Notes under the pieces: model-generated
The model's input: only the letters and a program-made list of their open reading frames with translations
What the model was told of the DNA's origin: nothing
The model's database searches: none
Part shown: in pieces, positions 11,676-24,112 of the stretch
Position numbering within the stretch: position 1 is the first letter of the stretch
Layout of the letters: each line of letters starts with the position of its first letter
Made by a program: the position numbers and the translations under genes
Assembly: GCA_037447605.1 (NCBI GenBank)
Contig: CM074809.1
Coordinates: forward strand, 2,942,158-3,006,157
Source of the DNA: Zygnema circumcarinatum
Taxonomy: Eukaryota > Streptophyta > Zygnematophyceae > Zygnematales > Zygnemataceae
Length of the DNA stretch: 64,000 nt
Direction: 5' to 3'

Positions 11676-13409
11676 TTAAATCCTGGTCTGCGCTCCTGCC
11701 ATGGCTGAACCAGCAGGCTCGTCCTTCCTATATCCGTCACGACCAAGGGTTTCATAATTGCTGTCTCCATAGCCCTCACTCTGCGCTGCAGAATTCTGCA
11801 CGAGCTTATCCTGAGGGCGTCTCTGGTACTGCATGTGCTCGTAGCGGTTAAGCAGCAGGTACAGCCAGCCAACGACGGAGAATTGAACGCCAAGAAGAAT
11901 CTGCACAGTATTCCATACAAACGAAAAAATTTGAGAAGTCTGACATTTTTGTGGTGAACTGTCTGTTAACAGACAATCCGCGTTATCAGAAATCCAGCAT
12001 CTAAAAAAAAAAAAAAATGTAGAACTTATTCCAAGCATACAGTGTTAAAATGTGATGAAAAAGCAGATGATGGTCAATGGCTTCCCCCCATTAACGGCAG
12101 AGTAGACCACCGTTGTCACTCCATGAATTACAGCCATTATCGTGGGTAGTCTAGTTTGAATACCAACAAGCAAGTTTCAGATTTACTTGCCAGGCAAGTA
12201 GGAGAGCATCATCAAAAGTCAAGATGAGAAGGGAGGAACGAGAAAACGAACGGGAGGGAGAAAAAGCACAAGCAATGCAGATAGGCGCTTGATCGAGGCA
12301 TGATGCAATCAGATACTGCGAACGGCGAATACAGCGGAAACAAATTGCTTTTGAACGCCAAGCCGTCAAGCATATAATTGGCTTCGTTAGCTCTGAAAGG
12401 AAAGGTTACAGTGACGAGAAGTTGACATATTCTTCAGCAATAGCGAGTTCTTGCAGAGTTACTCACCGCCAGGTATCGCAGACCTCCGTAGAATTCACGG
12501 TATATGCTCAAACCCAAGTAAATGTTGTACCAGGCAAGGCCAACGACGGAGACACCAATCGTGAAGTGAATAATATACCAGGGAATTCGAAAAAATTTGC
12601 CGACTTTTGGACGAATAAGACCCAGGATGGGCTGGAGAAGAAGGAAGCCAACAATAAATATCCCAAGGATGGGATGCGTGCCAGCCTGCCATCCATCATC
12701 TTTAACGATCTGCAACAGAGACAAAAAAAAAAAAAGGTGATGAGTACTGGCAAATATCAGCGACAACGTTTTTGTTTGTGAAAATATGCTATTTGGAAAA
12801 AACGTGATGTGGCCAACAGTGTCATATTTAGACAAAAGACGAGCGATAAATACTAGAGATCATTTAGTCAAGCATTTCCGTCGGCTGCTTCGTCAGCATG
12901 CCACAAGCTTGCCCAATAGCTGAAATCTTATTCATTTCAGGACGACAATCCAATAAAAGTTCAATTACCACCCTTTAAACATCAAAGCTGAGACATACAG
13001 CTTACATGCAAAAACAGACTGCAACAGTGACAACTGAATTAGATGAAGACATTTCGGAAGTAACAAAAAGCAACAGAATGAAGGAGTGCAAGGACATGAA
13101 CGGGATTTCACTGCGCCTCACATTGAACTTTACAAAAGCAATAATGGCTCCTGCGACGACTAACGCAGCCGCGAGCGAATTAGTCAGAATGTGTAGGAGC
13201 ACCCAGTGCCGGCTGCCGTGGCGGCCCAGCCTTGCAATAAGTATTCCGATCGGAAGAATCACCGTAAACGCCGACCACATCAGCCAGCCATGCGCCACGT
13301 ACCACCCCTTGGCTGCATCCTGCGCTGCCACGCGACATACAAGCGAAAGCACAACTGCGGAAAATACCAGCAGCCGAGTCTTCATACTCGCCGGCCTTTC
13401 CACCGCCAT
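11676..13409 (-). CDS. Cytochrome b561-domain membrane protein, secreted-type N-terminus, 3 exons
   Basis: Transmembrane b-type cytochromes of this family pass electrons across membranes, usually from ascorbate. Exons: 13409 (or 13385)-13122, 12709-12467, 11900-11676, all phase 0. The product is 251 residues, or 243 from the second ATG. The second ATG gives a clean signal peptide (MKTRLLVFSAVVLSLVCR, cleavage near VAAQ). The four haem-ligand-type histidines expected in the core are visible in VAHGWLMW, HWVLLHILTN, GTHPILG and YIIHFTIG. Several hydrophobic helices follow, then a hydrophilic Gln/Gly/Tyr-rich tail of about 55 residues. There is no DOMON domain in front, so it matches the b561-only plant proteins rather than CYBDOM fusions. 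G-box and GTAC clusters lie upstream. Confidence 0.9.
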
Positions 13410-13434
13410 GACCAAAACTCTTTATCTCAACCCA

Positions 13435-13610
13435 AATTCTCTATCCCTCTCCTCTCCTCTCCTCTCCCTTCCCCTCCCCTCCCTCGCCTTCCCTCCCTGT
13501 ACTCCTTCACCTTTCCCTCTCTCCCTCCAGCGCCCTTCCTTCACCTCCCCCCCCTTTCCATCCGCCCTCCCTTTATATCTCCCTCCCTCCCTCCCCAATT
13601 CCTCCCTATT
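13435..13610. repeat. Polypyrimidine (CT-rich) tract
   Basis: Almost pure C and T on the plus strand, with ctctcctctcctctccc-type units. It lies just upstream of the cytochrome b561 start and so would be GA-rich on the coding strand, in a 5' UTR or promoter position. Confidence 0.8.
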
Positions 13611-13661
13611 CCGCCCGGGGATCTGCCCGCCGGCCCGCCGGCCCGCCGAGGGACTGAGCAA

Positions 13662-13717
13662 TGTACGGAATGTACGAAATGTACGAATGGTACGAATTAT
13701 GTACGAATTGTACGAAC
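13662..13717. repeat. Six-copy 9-bp TGTACGAAA array
   Basis: Units start at 13662, 13671, 13680, 13689, 13700 and 13709. Spacing is 9 bp except for one 11-bp step. Each unit has a GTACG core. The array lies about 250-310 bp upstream of the cytochrome b561 start codon. Confidence 0.75.
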
Positions 13718-13796
13718 TAACTGACCGAGTGCCGGTCAAAGTGCGCGCTGCGCCGCGCTGTAATTCGAAAGTCCGCACTTTTCCCCCCCGAGCAGC

Positions 13797-14078
13797 CACG
13801 TGGCGACAAGCTGACCGCATCGGACCGGGGGCCGTCCAGCGCGCCACGTCAGATGCGACCGGGCGAGATGGCGCCACGCGCATGTGCGGGTCCAGGGAAA
13901 GACACGTGGTAAAGTTCTCGTCGATGACGCCACGTGGCGAGTGCAGACGGAAGGCGCGTGGGAGATGTGACCCGATCGGACCGGACCAAGTGACCAAGAT
14001 CCGATTTGTCGGCGCGACTCGCCGGGTGAGACCTGGGCGGGCCTTTCTGGCGAGTTGTTGGTGGAATGAGACACGTGG
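13797..14078. promoter_or_regulatory. Cluster of four CACGTG G-boxes upstream of cytochrome b561
   Basis: CACGTG occurs at 13797-13802, 13903-13908, 13931-13936 and 14073-14078. Two copies are extended palindromes, GCCACGTGGC (13795-13804 and 13929-13938). G-boxes are classic plant bZIP/bHLH targets in light, stress and abscisic acid responses. Use by the b561 gene is inferred from position only. Confidence 0.5.
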
Positions 14079-14243
14079 CGGGCTGTGGTTGGGAGAGGCG
14101 TCCTGCCCGAAATCGTGGCATCAAACTGTTGGTACGGCTGGTCAACTATCGGTCAACGACCGTACTGTACGGAAGCGGACGACTAAGAAGATATAAGAAG
14201 AATCGGAAGAATCATGCTGAAATTTGAAATTCGTGCCGCTGTG

Positions 14244-14325
14244 CTGGACATGGGCATGGACATGGACATTGACATGGACATGGGCATGGACATGGACATG
14301 GACATGGACATGGACATGGACATGG
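14244..14325. repeat. (ATGGAC)n hexanucleotide repeat
   Basis: About 13 tandem hexamers of catggacatggac type with occasional gggcat or catt variants. All frames stay open across it, which makes spurious Met-Asp or Met-Ser repeat ORFs. There is no evidence it is coding. Confidence 0.85.
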
Positions 14326-15425
14326 CCCTCCCACGAAAGAATGATTGAATAGGCTCTTTGTACAAGCAACCAGAATCTGTTGTTCTGACGTTCCATGTTG
14401 TTGTTGACAATGGCAAGTTTGGGGAAAGTACGTTCCAGCACACACCAGGACATGCACATGGTCCTTCGAAAGGATTCTTTCATGTGGACATGTGGGTATG
14501 GTAGAACGTGGAGAATGAATCACAGGGGAAGCTGTAGCGAGGGTTTGTTGTGGACCAAGGAACATGGAGCTGCCGGGGGGGACCCGGAAGGGGAGGGTGC
14601 ACATACTATGAAACGCTGGAGATGAAAGAGAGGAGGGAGGGAGGGAGGAAGGAAAGGAAGGACAAGGGTAGAGCGGAAAGGCTTGGAAGTAGTTGCAAAA
14701 TTTACACGGCGTCTCTTCTGTGGTCTCTTCACAAAATCATCTTTTTCCAAACAAAGGCATCCTGATCTGTCTGCCAGTTCCCACCAAACACAGGTGGGAC
14801 TGAACACCTCGGTCAGGTTATAATACAAAGGACCAGATATCCTGGTTGAATAATCAGTTCACCTGTACGACTCTCCCTGCCTATGAAACGGCTATATCCG
14901 TCTGTATAATATGTATAGAAACGAGCATGAGGAAGGAAAAAGACCACACATTAACCTATCTTGAAATTCAAATGAGAACCACTTCTGCTTTGCTAATGCA
15001 CCCTGGCTGGTGATCAAGTAAGCACCTTACGAAGACTTCAAGTAAGGTAACATTGAATGACAAACGGACAGACAAGTGGGAATGCTGCACTGAGTTGGCT
15101 TCTAACACGAATTTTGCCGTACGGATATTTGTAGCTTCCCGCCTCCAAGTTTCTCCTTGCATGGTGTCGGAACGAAAAATATTTGACTGACTCCAACGAA
15201 TCTCCACTCCTGCTGAAGAGCCCTCAGCTTGTATGACCGAAGAATGAAGAAATCACTGCATCTTCAATACCTATTGTTAGAGGCATTGTTGTTCTAAAAA
15301 GGCATTAACAAGAGCCTTTATGTTCCGGTGTTTGTTTACACGTGGGCCATTTATTACAAGAGTAAAATTGAGACTAGAATAATTGATCAGCCTCCTAATG
15401 GAGTAACCTCGGAGTAACCATCCGT

Positions 15426-18400
15426 TCAAGTATAGCGTTCCCCAAGCGATTGCCTGCGGATGATCTGCTGAAACAGCAGCATGGAGGGAGAAGCCTAATC
15501 AGAAAAAAAAACAGCTAAGGACTTCAACAAGCCGAATCCCACAGACACAGAATTGCGAGTTTAGTTCAAAGCACGAAAATAACTGTGATGGTCGCTTTAA
15601 CTATGCACAGTATCAAATAAAAAGACAGTGATAAGGCAAAGACATAGCTAATGCTTCCACACTCAATCCATTCTGGGCCATGACCCATTCAATGGTTCGT
15701 GTTGGTGTAGTTAAGCTGCACGTGTCGCAGAGATACCGACCATTCACTTTTCCCTCTAAACTAGCCACCGCTCTATCACTGAACAGAAAGCAGAACTGAC
15801 CTCCTCCAACCGCAGGCACTTCTCCTTCACCTCTTGATGCGCCAATTCGAGCTCTTTGATTCGCGCTAATCCTGCTGCTCTTTCTTCTTGAACCCCCCTC
15901 AACAACGTTTCCATGACATCTCCAGATTCGCGGCGAGAAGAGCCACATGCAGCCTCACTCGCGCCCCCATCTTCCCTGCAGTCTCATAATTTTGGCGTTT
16001 CCTTGACGGAATCAGAGGGGACTCTCAGGCAGACCTCCCACATTGGCGCAGATGTATCCAGAAGTTTCAGATTTTTGTTGCTTTAATCGGCTCAACGAAG
16101 TCTTCAAACACAACAATAACTCGATATGAGAAGGCAAAACTCACCCACGCACAGCGAGACTTTGCAGGTCGTCCAAAAATTCTTCCAACGCAGCGGTTTT
16201 CCGGAACAGAACATCGACCAAAACCGGGCCCATACGTGCCCAGAAATAATAGAAGACAGCGGCTGTCACAGAGCAGGTAAGGAAGCAACGGCCCACCACC
16301 TGCCGGTACGCACGAGTTTGGAGAGTAACCAATGAGAGCAGGAAAAGAAAGAGGGAGAGTGTGCCACCTGTCACCACCGTACTGATCCAAGCACCATACC
16401 CACACCCACGCAACTGCCAACAGGTGAAAAAAACAGGGCAAAAAAGGCTGATGGTGAGCAGCATTTTTGTCTCATGTCTCGGTCTAGTGTGCTCAGAGAG
16501 CTGCAACCTATTGCATACTTTTCACGCACGTGCTTTGGAGCATCCTCAGTTTCTTTCTGCATGAGTAAAGCAAGGTCAGGACGTTGGCCCGGTGAGCAGT
16601 TTTGCGTACCGAAACTCATTATATCTTGCTATGATGTTGCGCAAACGGTAAGCCTGAATCAAGAAAATGAGGAAATACACTGGCACCAATCCCAAAGCGC
16701 CTAGAGCCCATAAAATTCCCTGAATAACACAATCTCCGCTGTTCGCGTCTGCAGCTATGCATGGCGAATCTTTCGGAGGAGTGATAGAAGGAGGCTCGCA
16801 TGTCCCCGGCCTACGGAACTCAAATCTGAAATAATATTCACAACAAGTTGACACTGTCAGGATGCTACTCTACTAGGAAATAGTATAGCACAGCGCCGGG
16901 CCCCGTTTACCTCCTAGCTAACAGGAGTATGCAGTGAGCATAACCACCATCTGATACTAACAAAGGGCTAACACAACACGCCATTTTTTTGAGGCTGTAC
17001 GACCGGCGATCAACGGAGAGAATAAAGATCTGCAGACTTAGTGGGAAAGGGAAGGGGGTGCTCCAGGACACAGCTAAGGGGAAAGTGAAGAATTGCAAAC
17101 AAGACAAGACAGAGGTGGATAGCTACGAAAAAGATCAAGGCAGCGGAGGTGAAAACCCAATCAAATTATCTCTTGGAGCTACTCAAATTGCTGAACCAAA
17201 CAAGAGAAAATTGGCTCATACTTTCTGACTGAACCTGCCACCCTGAGCTTAAAAACCACAAACATGAACCATGACATGCAAATTCCACAGTTACCATCAA
17301 ATTTTAACATCATATGCGAGCCCAACCCTATCGCTTCTGTCCTTGGACTCACAAAACCCTCAAAGCATCTAAGTGAACAAGCTTGCTGCCGTCCCGGGGC
17401 ACTCTGCAAACCCAAGCGCAGATTCTTTGGCACAAAAGCTCCAAAGTCCCTGATGCCCCGTCACCTGCTTGCAGTCCACACAGTCGCAAACACACAGAAC
17501 AAAATGGTTGGGAGCAACAGCAGGAAAAGCGGTCCCACGATCCAATGTATAGGATCCTTCCTGGCGACGAATATGCGATGAATATTGAACAGCCGTGCAT
17601 TCAGGCAGTTAAGCCAGAGAGCAAAGCCAAAGCAGAGCTGCAGCCAGAAGGTCCACAGGGGGCAGACAGTCCAAAAGGTTCCCCTGCACAGGGTGATAAA
17701 GACACACTGACTATAAACCACATGGATTTAAACAGGTCCATCAGTTGTCATCAATAAAGTGAGCATAGTTTACTAATGAGGATTGCATGATGTTTGTGAA
17801 TACTCGCCGATTTTGACAGCATTCTATTGATATGAAGAGAATACTAATTGGCTGTGATCCACTATTCTCAGTTCTGGCATTCCAAGAACTTTATTTCGAG
17901 ATGTAAGGCGAGTTGTTAACTCAACGTCTGGAAGACTGTGGAAATGCTACCTCATGCGTTCTGAAAAGCCTTGATCAGCTAAAACAATTGCCAAAGTTTA
18001 GAAGACAAGCAGTAGTGAATCCGAACAATGTTAATCATGAACACTATTGAGATATGAATGCGTAGCATATATCAACCTGCAATCGTCACGGAAATGAAAA
18101 GCTAACGAACCGCGCTGAAGGAAGAACTCACCTATCTCGCTCGAAATGACCGTTGACAACAAGAGTAGCAAAGATCCAAACAAATCCTCCTAAGGAACTA
18201 AACACAGTGAGGTCCACGCTCTTTGCCTTTATAGGCAGATATGACCTGCACAGAAAACAAAGATCATTACTTTAATTGGCAAGCAAGGAAGCCCGGTTCT
18301 CTGATTTGCAAAGCGTTCATATCTTGAAATCAATCTTGGAACACATATTGATTAGATGTGCCGCACATGGCATCGACCTCCCTTAGTCAACTATTACCAG

Positions 18401-19316
18401 CTACAGCGCAGCCTAATTCGTCAGCTATGAATATCTAAATCTACAGTGCCGCAGCCAAAGAGCCTAGCCTTTGAAACCAGTTCCTGGCCTAACTGCTCAT
18501 AACCATTGTTCCCTACTAAAAGTCACAGTGAAATTACCCAAGATAATGCGAATGGTAGACCCAAGCAAGAGGACGGAACGAAGCTAGTCATCCACATGTC
18601 CCGCGGGTCCCAAGACCCATCTCAAAAAACCAAGCCCACTCTTCAATCCCCAATATGCCATTCTTTGGAAAATGGCCAGGAAAATCTGCCATTCCCTCAT
18701 TGCTTCAGAAATTTGTATCCTCCTGAACGGACTTCAAAACTTGACCCTTAAAGTTTTTTATCAATTGTCATCAACAGCTTCACAAACGTTTGAACCGAGC
18801 TTTGTCTCAACACCACATATCAGATCACACATCTCTCGTTTACATTATAAACACAAGCTACACCCTTTGTCCCAATTTTCCACACTGTCATCTGATCAAG
18901 GCATCATCATTTCGTGCAAAACCCTCTAAATCTGACCTTGATGGAGGAACCCAGCCGAGTCTTCCCCAGATACTTCTATTGCGCACCCTCCATAAAAGCT
19001 AAAGTCATCCAAAACTCTTGCTGCGACTAATGTGGTCCTTTGCTTCAAGGTCAAACTTTAAAATTCGACCATTGCATTCTAACTCTTACAGTTAGCATTG
19101 TAAAGTGCTGCGGAAGATTTTTTTTATAAGTCATAAGAAGTAAAGGCCCCACCTGTTCCAGAGAATGAGGACGTTTCCCGCAATAAAAGGAATCATGGCA
19201 ACACCAATCAAGGCCGTCATCACGATATCCAAAGCATGGCCTGGAGGCTGAGAAATTTCGCAATCTCCCCTCGGCTCCATGCCAGCGGGCTCATCCAACC
19301 TAAAAAAGTGAAACAT
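15426..19316 (-). CDS. Seven-transmembrane protein resembling the membrane half of plant RGS1, without an RGS domain
   Basis: Plant RGS1 is a plasma-membrane 7TM protein that accelerates GTP hydrolysis by Galpha. Exons: 19316 (or ATG 19280)-19153, 18245-18132, 17683-17465, 16825-16610, 16556-16526, 16413-16145, 15975-15801, 15467-15426; about 409 residues, phases consistent. Seven hydrophobic helices are visible. The third begins CPLWTFWLQLCFGFALW, close to the RGS1 pattern around its third helix. The fifth is followed by YRLRNIIARYNEFR, like the RGS1 third loop. After helix 7 comes LFRKTAALEEFL, then a Glu/Arg-rich coiled coil of about 40 residues and a short tail ending GERYT. No RGS domain follows. 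The 31-bp exon 16526-16556 and the last exon are the weakest calls. Head to head with the CPBP gene. It could be a different 7TM family. Confidence 0.6.
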
Positions 19317-19705
19317 GAACCGTTTATTCACTGGGAATGCACACCATCCCTCTCACAGACCAGCCCTGCGTTATATATTCCCCCTGTTGGGCCCGAAAAG
19401 AGCCTCTCATTGCCTCGAACTGACTCATACTGCACCGTATTTCCTCTCCTTGCAAGAGAGGTTAGCGACGCCATCAATCGTGCAGGTCGTGCAGAAAGCA
19501 TACCACCTTCAAAGGACGCCTGGGACGCTGGCGCTCACATGCCAGCGGACGATTTCTGTGGTGGTAAAAGTCCCTGGGGACGCAGTGGATAAGTTTCGTT
19601 CTTGCAAACAAGGGAGGGGGACAAGCAGTAGTTGCTGCTATTGTCGTCTCGAGAGGGCGGTGAAGCCAAGCCCTCAGAGGGGAAGAGCATTCTTATTGAG
19701 CTTCT
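19317..19705. promoter_or_regulatory. Compact divergent promoter between the 7TM and CPBP protease genes
   Basis: Only about 390 bp separate the two start codons, so both 5' UTRs and promoters must share this stretch. It contains a GGGCCC site near 19388. An acceptor-like tract at 19303-19316 leaves open that the 7TM gene has a further 5' exon here. No clear TATA box is visible. Confidence 0.5.
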
Positions 19706-22610
19706 ATGGACGGCATTCTCCTGCATCACTCAGCGGCAGGAGCTTGCGTGCGGAGGGGATTGCATGAGACCTATCGCCGGACCCTCCTTCAAAAGCACGA
19801 TGTGGGCTTAATGGCGTCAGAACAGGGTGTCCCTTTCTCTTCTCACAGGAGTGACTGGGTCGGAGTATCTTGTCAACTGAGTTCACCCCGTCGCCCTTGC
19901 GAAAGCTCTGCTGGATACCGTTCCCATCGTTTTTTAGGCTTTAAGAGTGCCTATCGAATTTTTAAGCGTTTTAGTAATGCTGGCGCTCGTAGTACACCTG
20001 TTGTCTCATCCTCCTCAGATAGAGGTGAAGGAGAGAAATCTAGCGAGCAAGACAACCCTGAGTCCCCTGCAAATCAAGACGACAAGCGTTCTCTTCAAGT
20101 CCTGGATGAGGATCAGCCACAAATTCCAAGAAACATTCAGAGCACGACTGATTTTCTGCGACCGTGGCCTGTTCCTTGGGGATTGAAGGAAACATCTCTC
20201 GGCATGATTCTTTGGATTGTAAGGTGTGCTCGTTAACTGTCTAGAAGTGAAAAATTACAGACTAACAAAAATCACAAGCTCCGGATTCTGATCAATCCGC
20301 TGCATTTTTTGCGGAAAGCAACTTTTGTCCCTATCGTACCGGTAGATTGTGCCGATTTTTAGCAAGAAGTTGATGCCGGGGGCTTGATTACCTGCGGACC
20401 GAAATGAACATTTGTCCACGCTTAACGCTAAGATGGGACGTACATTGATTTTGGAAAGGCTACGTTAAAATGCTACCCACAATTCTATCCCAGTCACAAA
20501 AAGTGCATATCTATGTTATGACAAATTCACAGGGCCACGAAAATGATGACAGTGATGGCAAACAAATCTTCGTGCAGTCGCTCCATCCTGTCTCTCATTC
20601 GTTTGTGCCCACGTATCGCTGAGCAGTCCAGCAGCTCAATCATGAAATGTTGTTCAAAAAGCAATCGCGACGGCAAAGGCGACCACTGAATTATTCGAAC
20701 CATCCACCACTGATGGGTAGGAGCAGTGACATATAACGTGGCCTAATTCCTATTTGCAGTCGTTCGCTAGTAGTTGAAATTCCTGCATCCACATGTACTG
20801 AGACTTGTTTCATGGTAAAGTGCTCAAAATCCAGTGCTTAGATCATGAGCAGAATATGCATTTGTTGATTACCATCTTTTTGTTTGTTGCAGTGTACCAA
20901 TGTTGGTTGTCCGCTCTGGTTGACAGCTTCATTGGGAGTGGATTGGTGGTCCAACTATTGGCGTACGCAGCCGGATGGACTCCCTGGCGCAGTGGCGACC
21001 AAGACCAGCAGGCTCTGTTTTTGCTGCTCAATCAAGCAGTACGAACAGCCCTGGGAATTGGAGTTGTTTGGGCAGTAACGAGACCATATGAGCCACTCAA
21101 TGCAGATTTTTTCTCCTTTGGTGCGTTGTCAAGGCCGTGTTGTTGCAAGTTTTTTGTTGATAGGGTGTAAGCATGAGCTCGCAAGCAGTTTTCTGTGTCA
21201 AGAGCAAGAAGTTGTGAATGATGGAGATTGCAAAGGCGATGTTTTGGCATATTTTAACTGATCTCATCCGATTTTTTTTGGTTAAATGCAGATTTCAAAA
21301 AGCCGTTCAGTTTGGAACGAGGTTGGCTGCTGTGGGCCGGTGTCGGCTTTTTGAGTGCATGTGTTCTCGTGGAGCTTTCTTCTCTGGCGCAAACGTCACT
21401 TCAAGGCGTGGAGCCTCCTCGAGATGTGAGTGTCCCTGGTGGGAAGTATAGTTGAATTGACTGCTTCTACGCTGCTTTGTTTACACGCTTTTAGTTATGT
21501 TCTGGTTACCGTTGATATGCATTTCATAGTACCCGGAAGGCATGTGTGTTCAGACATAAGATTACTAGGCACGAGCAGACAGTTTGCCATTCAGCAATCA
21601 CCAAATATACACCGACATCTTGTCAACAGCAGGTGAAAGTGATGTAGGTGAATGAAGACATGGTTTGCTGGACCTTTCTTCATGGTGCGAATTGAAACTT
21701 GGCAATCAAACTAGAAGCAGGGGTAGACTGCATAATGCCTGCTCTGACGTTTGATTGATGCTGTAAAATTTTGTGCTGCAGGAGGGTGATGCGCTGTTAC
21801 AGGTGTTGCCTATCATTGCGGCATCTCCTTTCAGCACAGGATCGCTCATCTTGGTTGCTGGGGTGTTTGCACCGTTTTTGGAGGAAACAATTTTTCGTGG
21901 TTTCCTCATGACTTCGTTGACAAAATGGTAATACATGAGATCCAACATTATTTCTTCCTTACAGCACCCAGAAAGCAATGCCTTGCGAGTTAGCGTGTCT
22001 GTCAACCACCCTTAAAGACTGGAACTTCCACTTGCAGGATGCCACTACCCTTGGCGGCTCTTCTCAGTGCAGGAGCCTTTGCAGGGGCTCATCTGACACC
22101 GAGCGAGTTTCCAAAGTTAACTGCCTTAGGTAAGTTTTGTTGCAGTACTTTCTACTGTTCTCACCCTGCCACCAGTCCCAGTTGCTTTTGGCATCTTTCC
22201 CCTTGGTGTCTGATTGCGTCATAACATTTCCCATTTGCACCAGAGCATTCCTCACTACTTTTGCTCACAAATATTTGGAAGGCATCTTATGCACACTCCA
22301 GTTAGCTTGCACACAACATCTACTGCAGTAGGGCTGCGCAGTCGATATGTCTATTGTTTTTTTGGACCTGTTATTGTCGACAACGATACAGACATGGGTC
22401 ATTTATGTACATTTAGTCCAGCCTTCTGTACTCATCAGAAGGGTTTTTTGTATGTTATGGAGGAATTGCTCAACAGGTCTGGTGCTTGGTTTGACATATG
22501 GGAAGACGAGGAACTTGCTGGCTCCGATGCTTATCCACTCATTGTGGAACTCTGGGATCATTATTCTCCTTACGCTCCTACGGGTATGTGCAGCCTCCTT
22601 TGATTATTAG
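19706..22610 (+). CDS. CPBP/CAAX-type intramembrane metalloprotease, plastid-type, 6 exons
   Basis: CPBP proteases are multi-pass glutamate proteases; plant members are mostly in chloroplast membranes. Exons: 19706-20225, 20893-21120, 21292-21425, 21782-21927, 22038-22129, 22477-22610; 417 residues. The first about 150 residues are Ser/Arg-rich and look like a transit peptide plus linker. They are followed by RPWPVPWGLKETSLGMILW, typical of the plant subfamily. All signature motifs are present: EETIFR (EExxxR), FAGAH (FxxxH) and HSLWN (HxxxN). The protein ends shortly after the third motif, as in plant relatives. The first donor (GTGCTC after 20225) is weak and was picked for phase; a small missed exon between 20226 and 20892 is possible. 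The ATG at 19706 is the first after an in-frame stop. Confidence 0.88.
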
Positions 22611-24112
22611 TCTTTTCTCAGTGATGAAGACTACGAAAATTTGCTCATGTTCTCATGTTGTCCGAGGTAAGTCAGTATAGGATCACTTCATTCTGACTTT
22701 TCCTCCCTGAGCTAGTTTCATTTCTCAAAGGTGGACGTACTTAAGTCAAGCTACCTTGCTACCTTGCTATGTGTGAACGACTTATTAGTGTCAGTGACGC
22801 AGTGTTGAGTGTCAATATGCAGAGTGAACAGCGTATAAGCTCATTGGTGACTTGCTGTGTTCGTTGTGTTCCCGATTCTGCCGCACTACTGCATGTTTAG
22901 AATAACTCTGCTACTGCGGCAATGGTTTGGGCACAGCTGGAGGGGTTCGACATTCAGGAGATGATTCAATGAGGCTTCAGACATGTCTCGTCAGCATGTG
23001 ACCTAGGCATATGGAGGGCAAAAAATATTCAAGATGTGAATACGTGTGACTGCGCCAGTTTCTCTGTGGGGATGAACTGCCTCAATGACACTACTTTTTG
23101 TTACTCCATCAGGAAACTCCAGAACATGGCCTACCCCGTGTCATAACATGTAAAGTCCCATTATTGTGAATTTGAAGTTGCGCATCCACTTGCTGTCCGC
23201 TTGCTCAATTCGTTCGTTAGGTTAAAAAGAGCGTGAATGGCTGCAGTAGGGCGCTGGTAATAGCAGCCATTTTGCGTGGCTGGCGAGCTTTGAAACTCAT
23301 ACATAAGAGCTTCCTCATGAACCTTTATTTTGTATCCCATATCCACCTTGTCGCCCCCTTTTGAAGCCCTAGGGGAATGTTTTTTCATGCCTCCCAGCAA
23401 TCCTTCACCAGCAGGTAGCTAAACCTCTTGGCTTTCCAAAGCTTTCAGTTTTTCGGCAAACCGGTTGCCGTCCTGAACAACTGCACTTTTCTTTGGCTGC
23501 TATACGGACTCCCGGAGCAAGAGAATACTCTAACCCCAAGAAAAGGACATTTCGTTCACTGAATTGATGACTAGAATTCACTTTGTAGTTTTTTAGTCAA
23601 TTTGTACTATTTTCCATCACAGTGTAGAACACAAACGAGGCGTAGACAGAAGGTGCCAACATCTGTTTAACATTTTTTTATTGCATACTTCCTCACATCA
23701 TTCCTCCCGTGGCCGAAGCGGCAATTAAAATGAATGAATATGCTGCTGGTTCACTCTCCCAACCGAAGGCACCCAGCATGGAACTAAAACAATTCCCTGC
23801 AGTGAACGGACGGACTTGCTGGAAAGGAGTCGCCTGAACGAGCAGAAAGAATCTGAAACATGGTTATGCTTACATTGCTACAGAACCCTAAAAAGCGGGA
23901 ATGGGGAATCAACGAGAGGTTGCTTCCAAACACTTGGATGGGTCTTCTCTGGCCTTCCTGCTCTCAAGGGGAGCTTCCAGACACTCCTTTAGGACTTCGA
24001 AATATCAACACCTGCATCCTATAAATACAGCCGAAGCACAAGCCCCCAAGCTACAGTAGCGTGCAAAACTGATGTCCAATCGCTGGCAGAGTCTAACAGT
24101 CTGTAAGCGTAA
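22611..24112. other. Intergenic region between convergent CPBP and F-box genes
   Basis: It must carry both 3' UTRs. I see no coding exon, RNA gene or clear repeat. The minus-strand ORF at 23161-23400 has no family resemblance. Confidence 0.6.

Larger units (their letters stand above)
13410..15425. other. Intergenic region upstream of cytochrome b561, downstream of the 7TM gene
   Basis: It contains a polypyrimidine tract (13435-13610), a TGTACGAA array (13662-13717), four CACGTG boxes (13797-14078) and an ATGGAC hexamer repeat (14244-14325). From 14330 to 15425 there is no recognisable exon. Part of that stretch may be 3' UTR of the minus-strand 7TM gene. Confidence 0.6.

Noticed and set aside
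14183-14483. Long Met-Asp, His-Val and Pro-Cys repeat ORFs on the minus strand
   Set aside because: They are products of the (ATGGAC)n hexamer repeat, which leaves every frame open.
19315-19767. 150-codon plus-strand ORF between the 7TM and CPBP genes
   Set aside because: It overlaps the 7TM 5' end and a different frame of the CPBP N-terminus, with no domain; the CPBP frame starts at 19706.
23161-23400. 79-codon minus-strand ORF between CPBP and F-box genes
   Set aside because: No recognisable motif, and no partner exons with matching phases.
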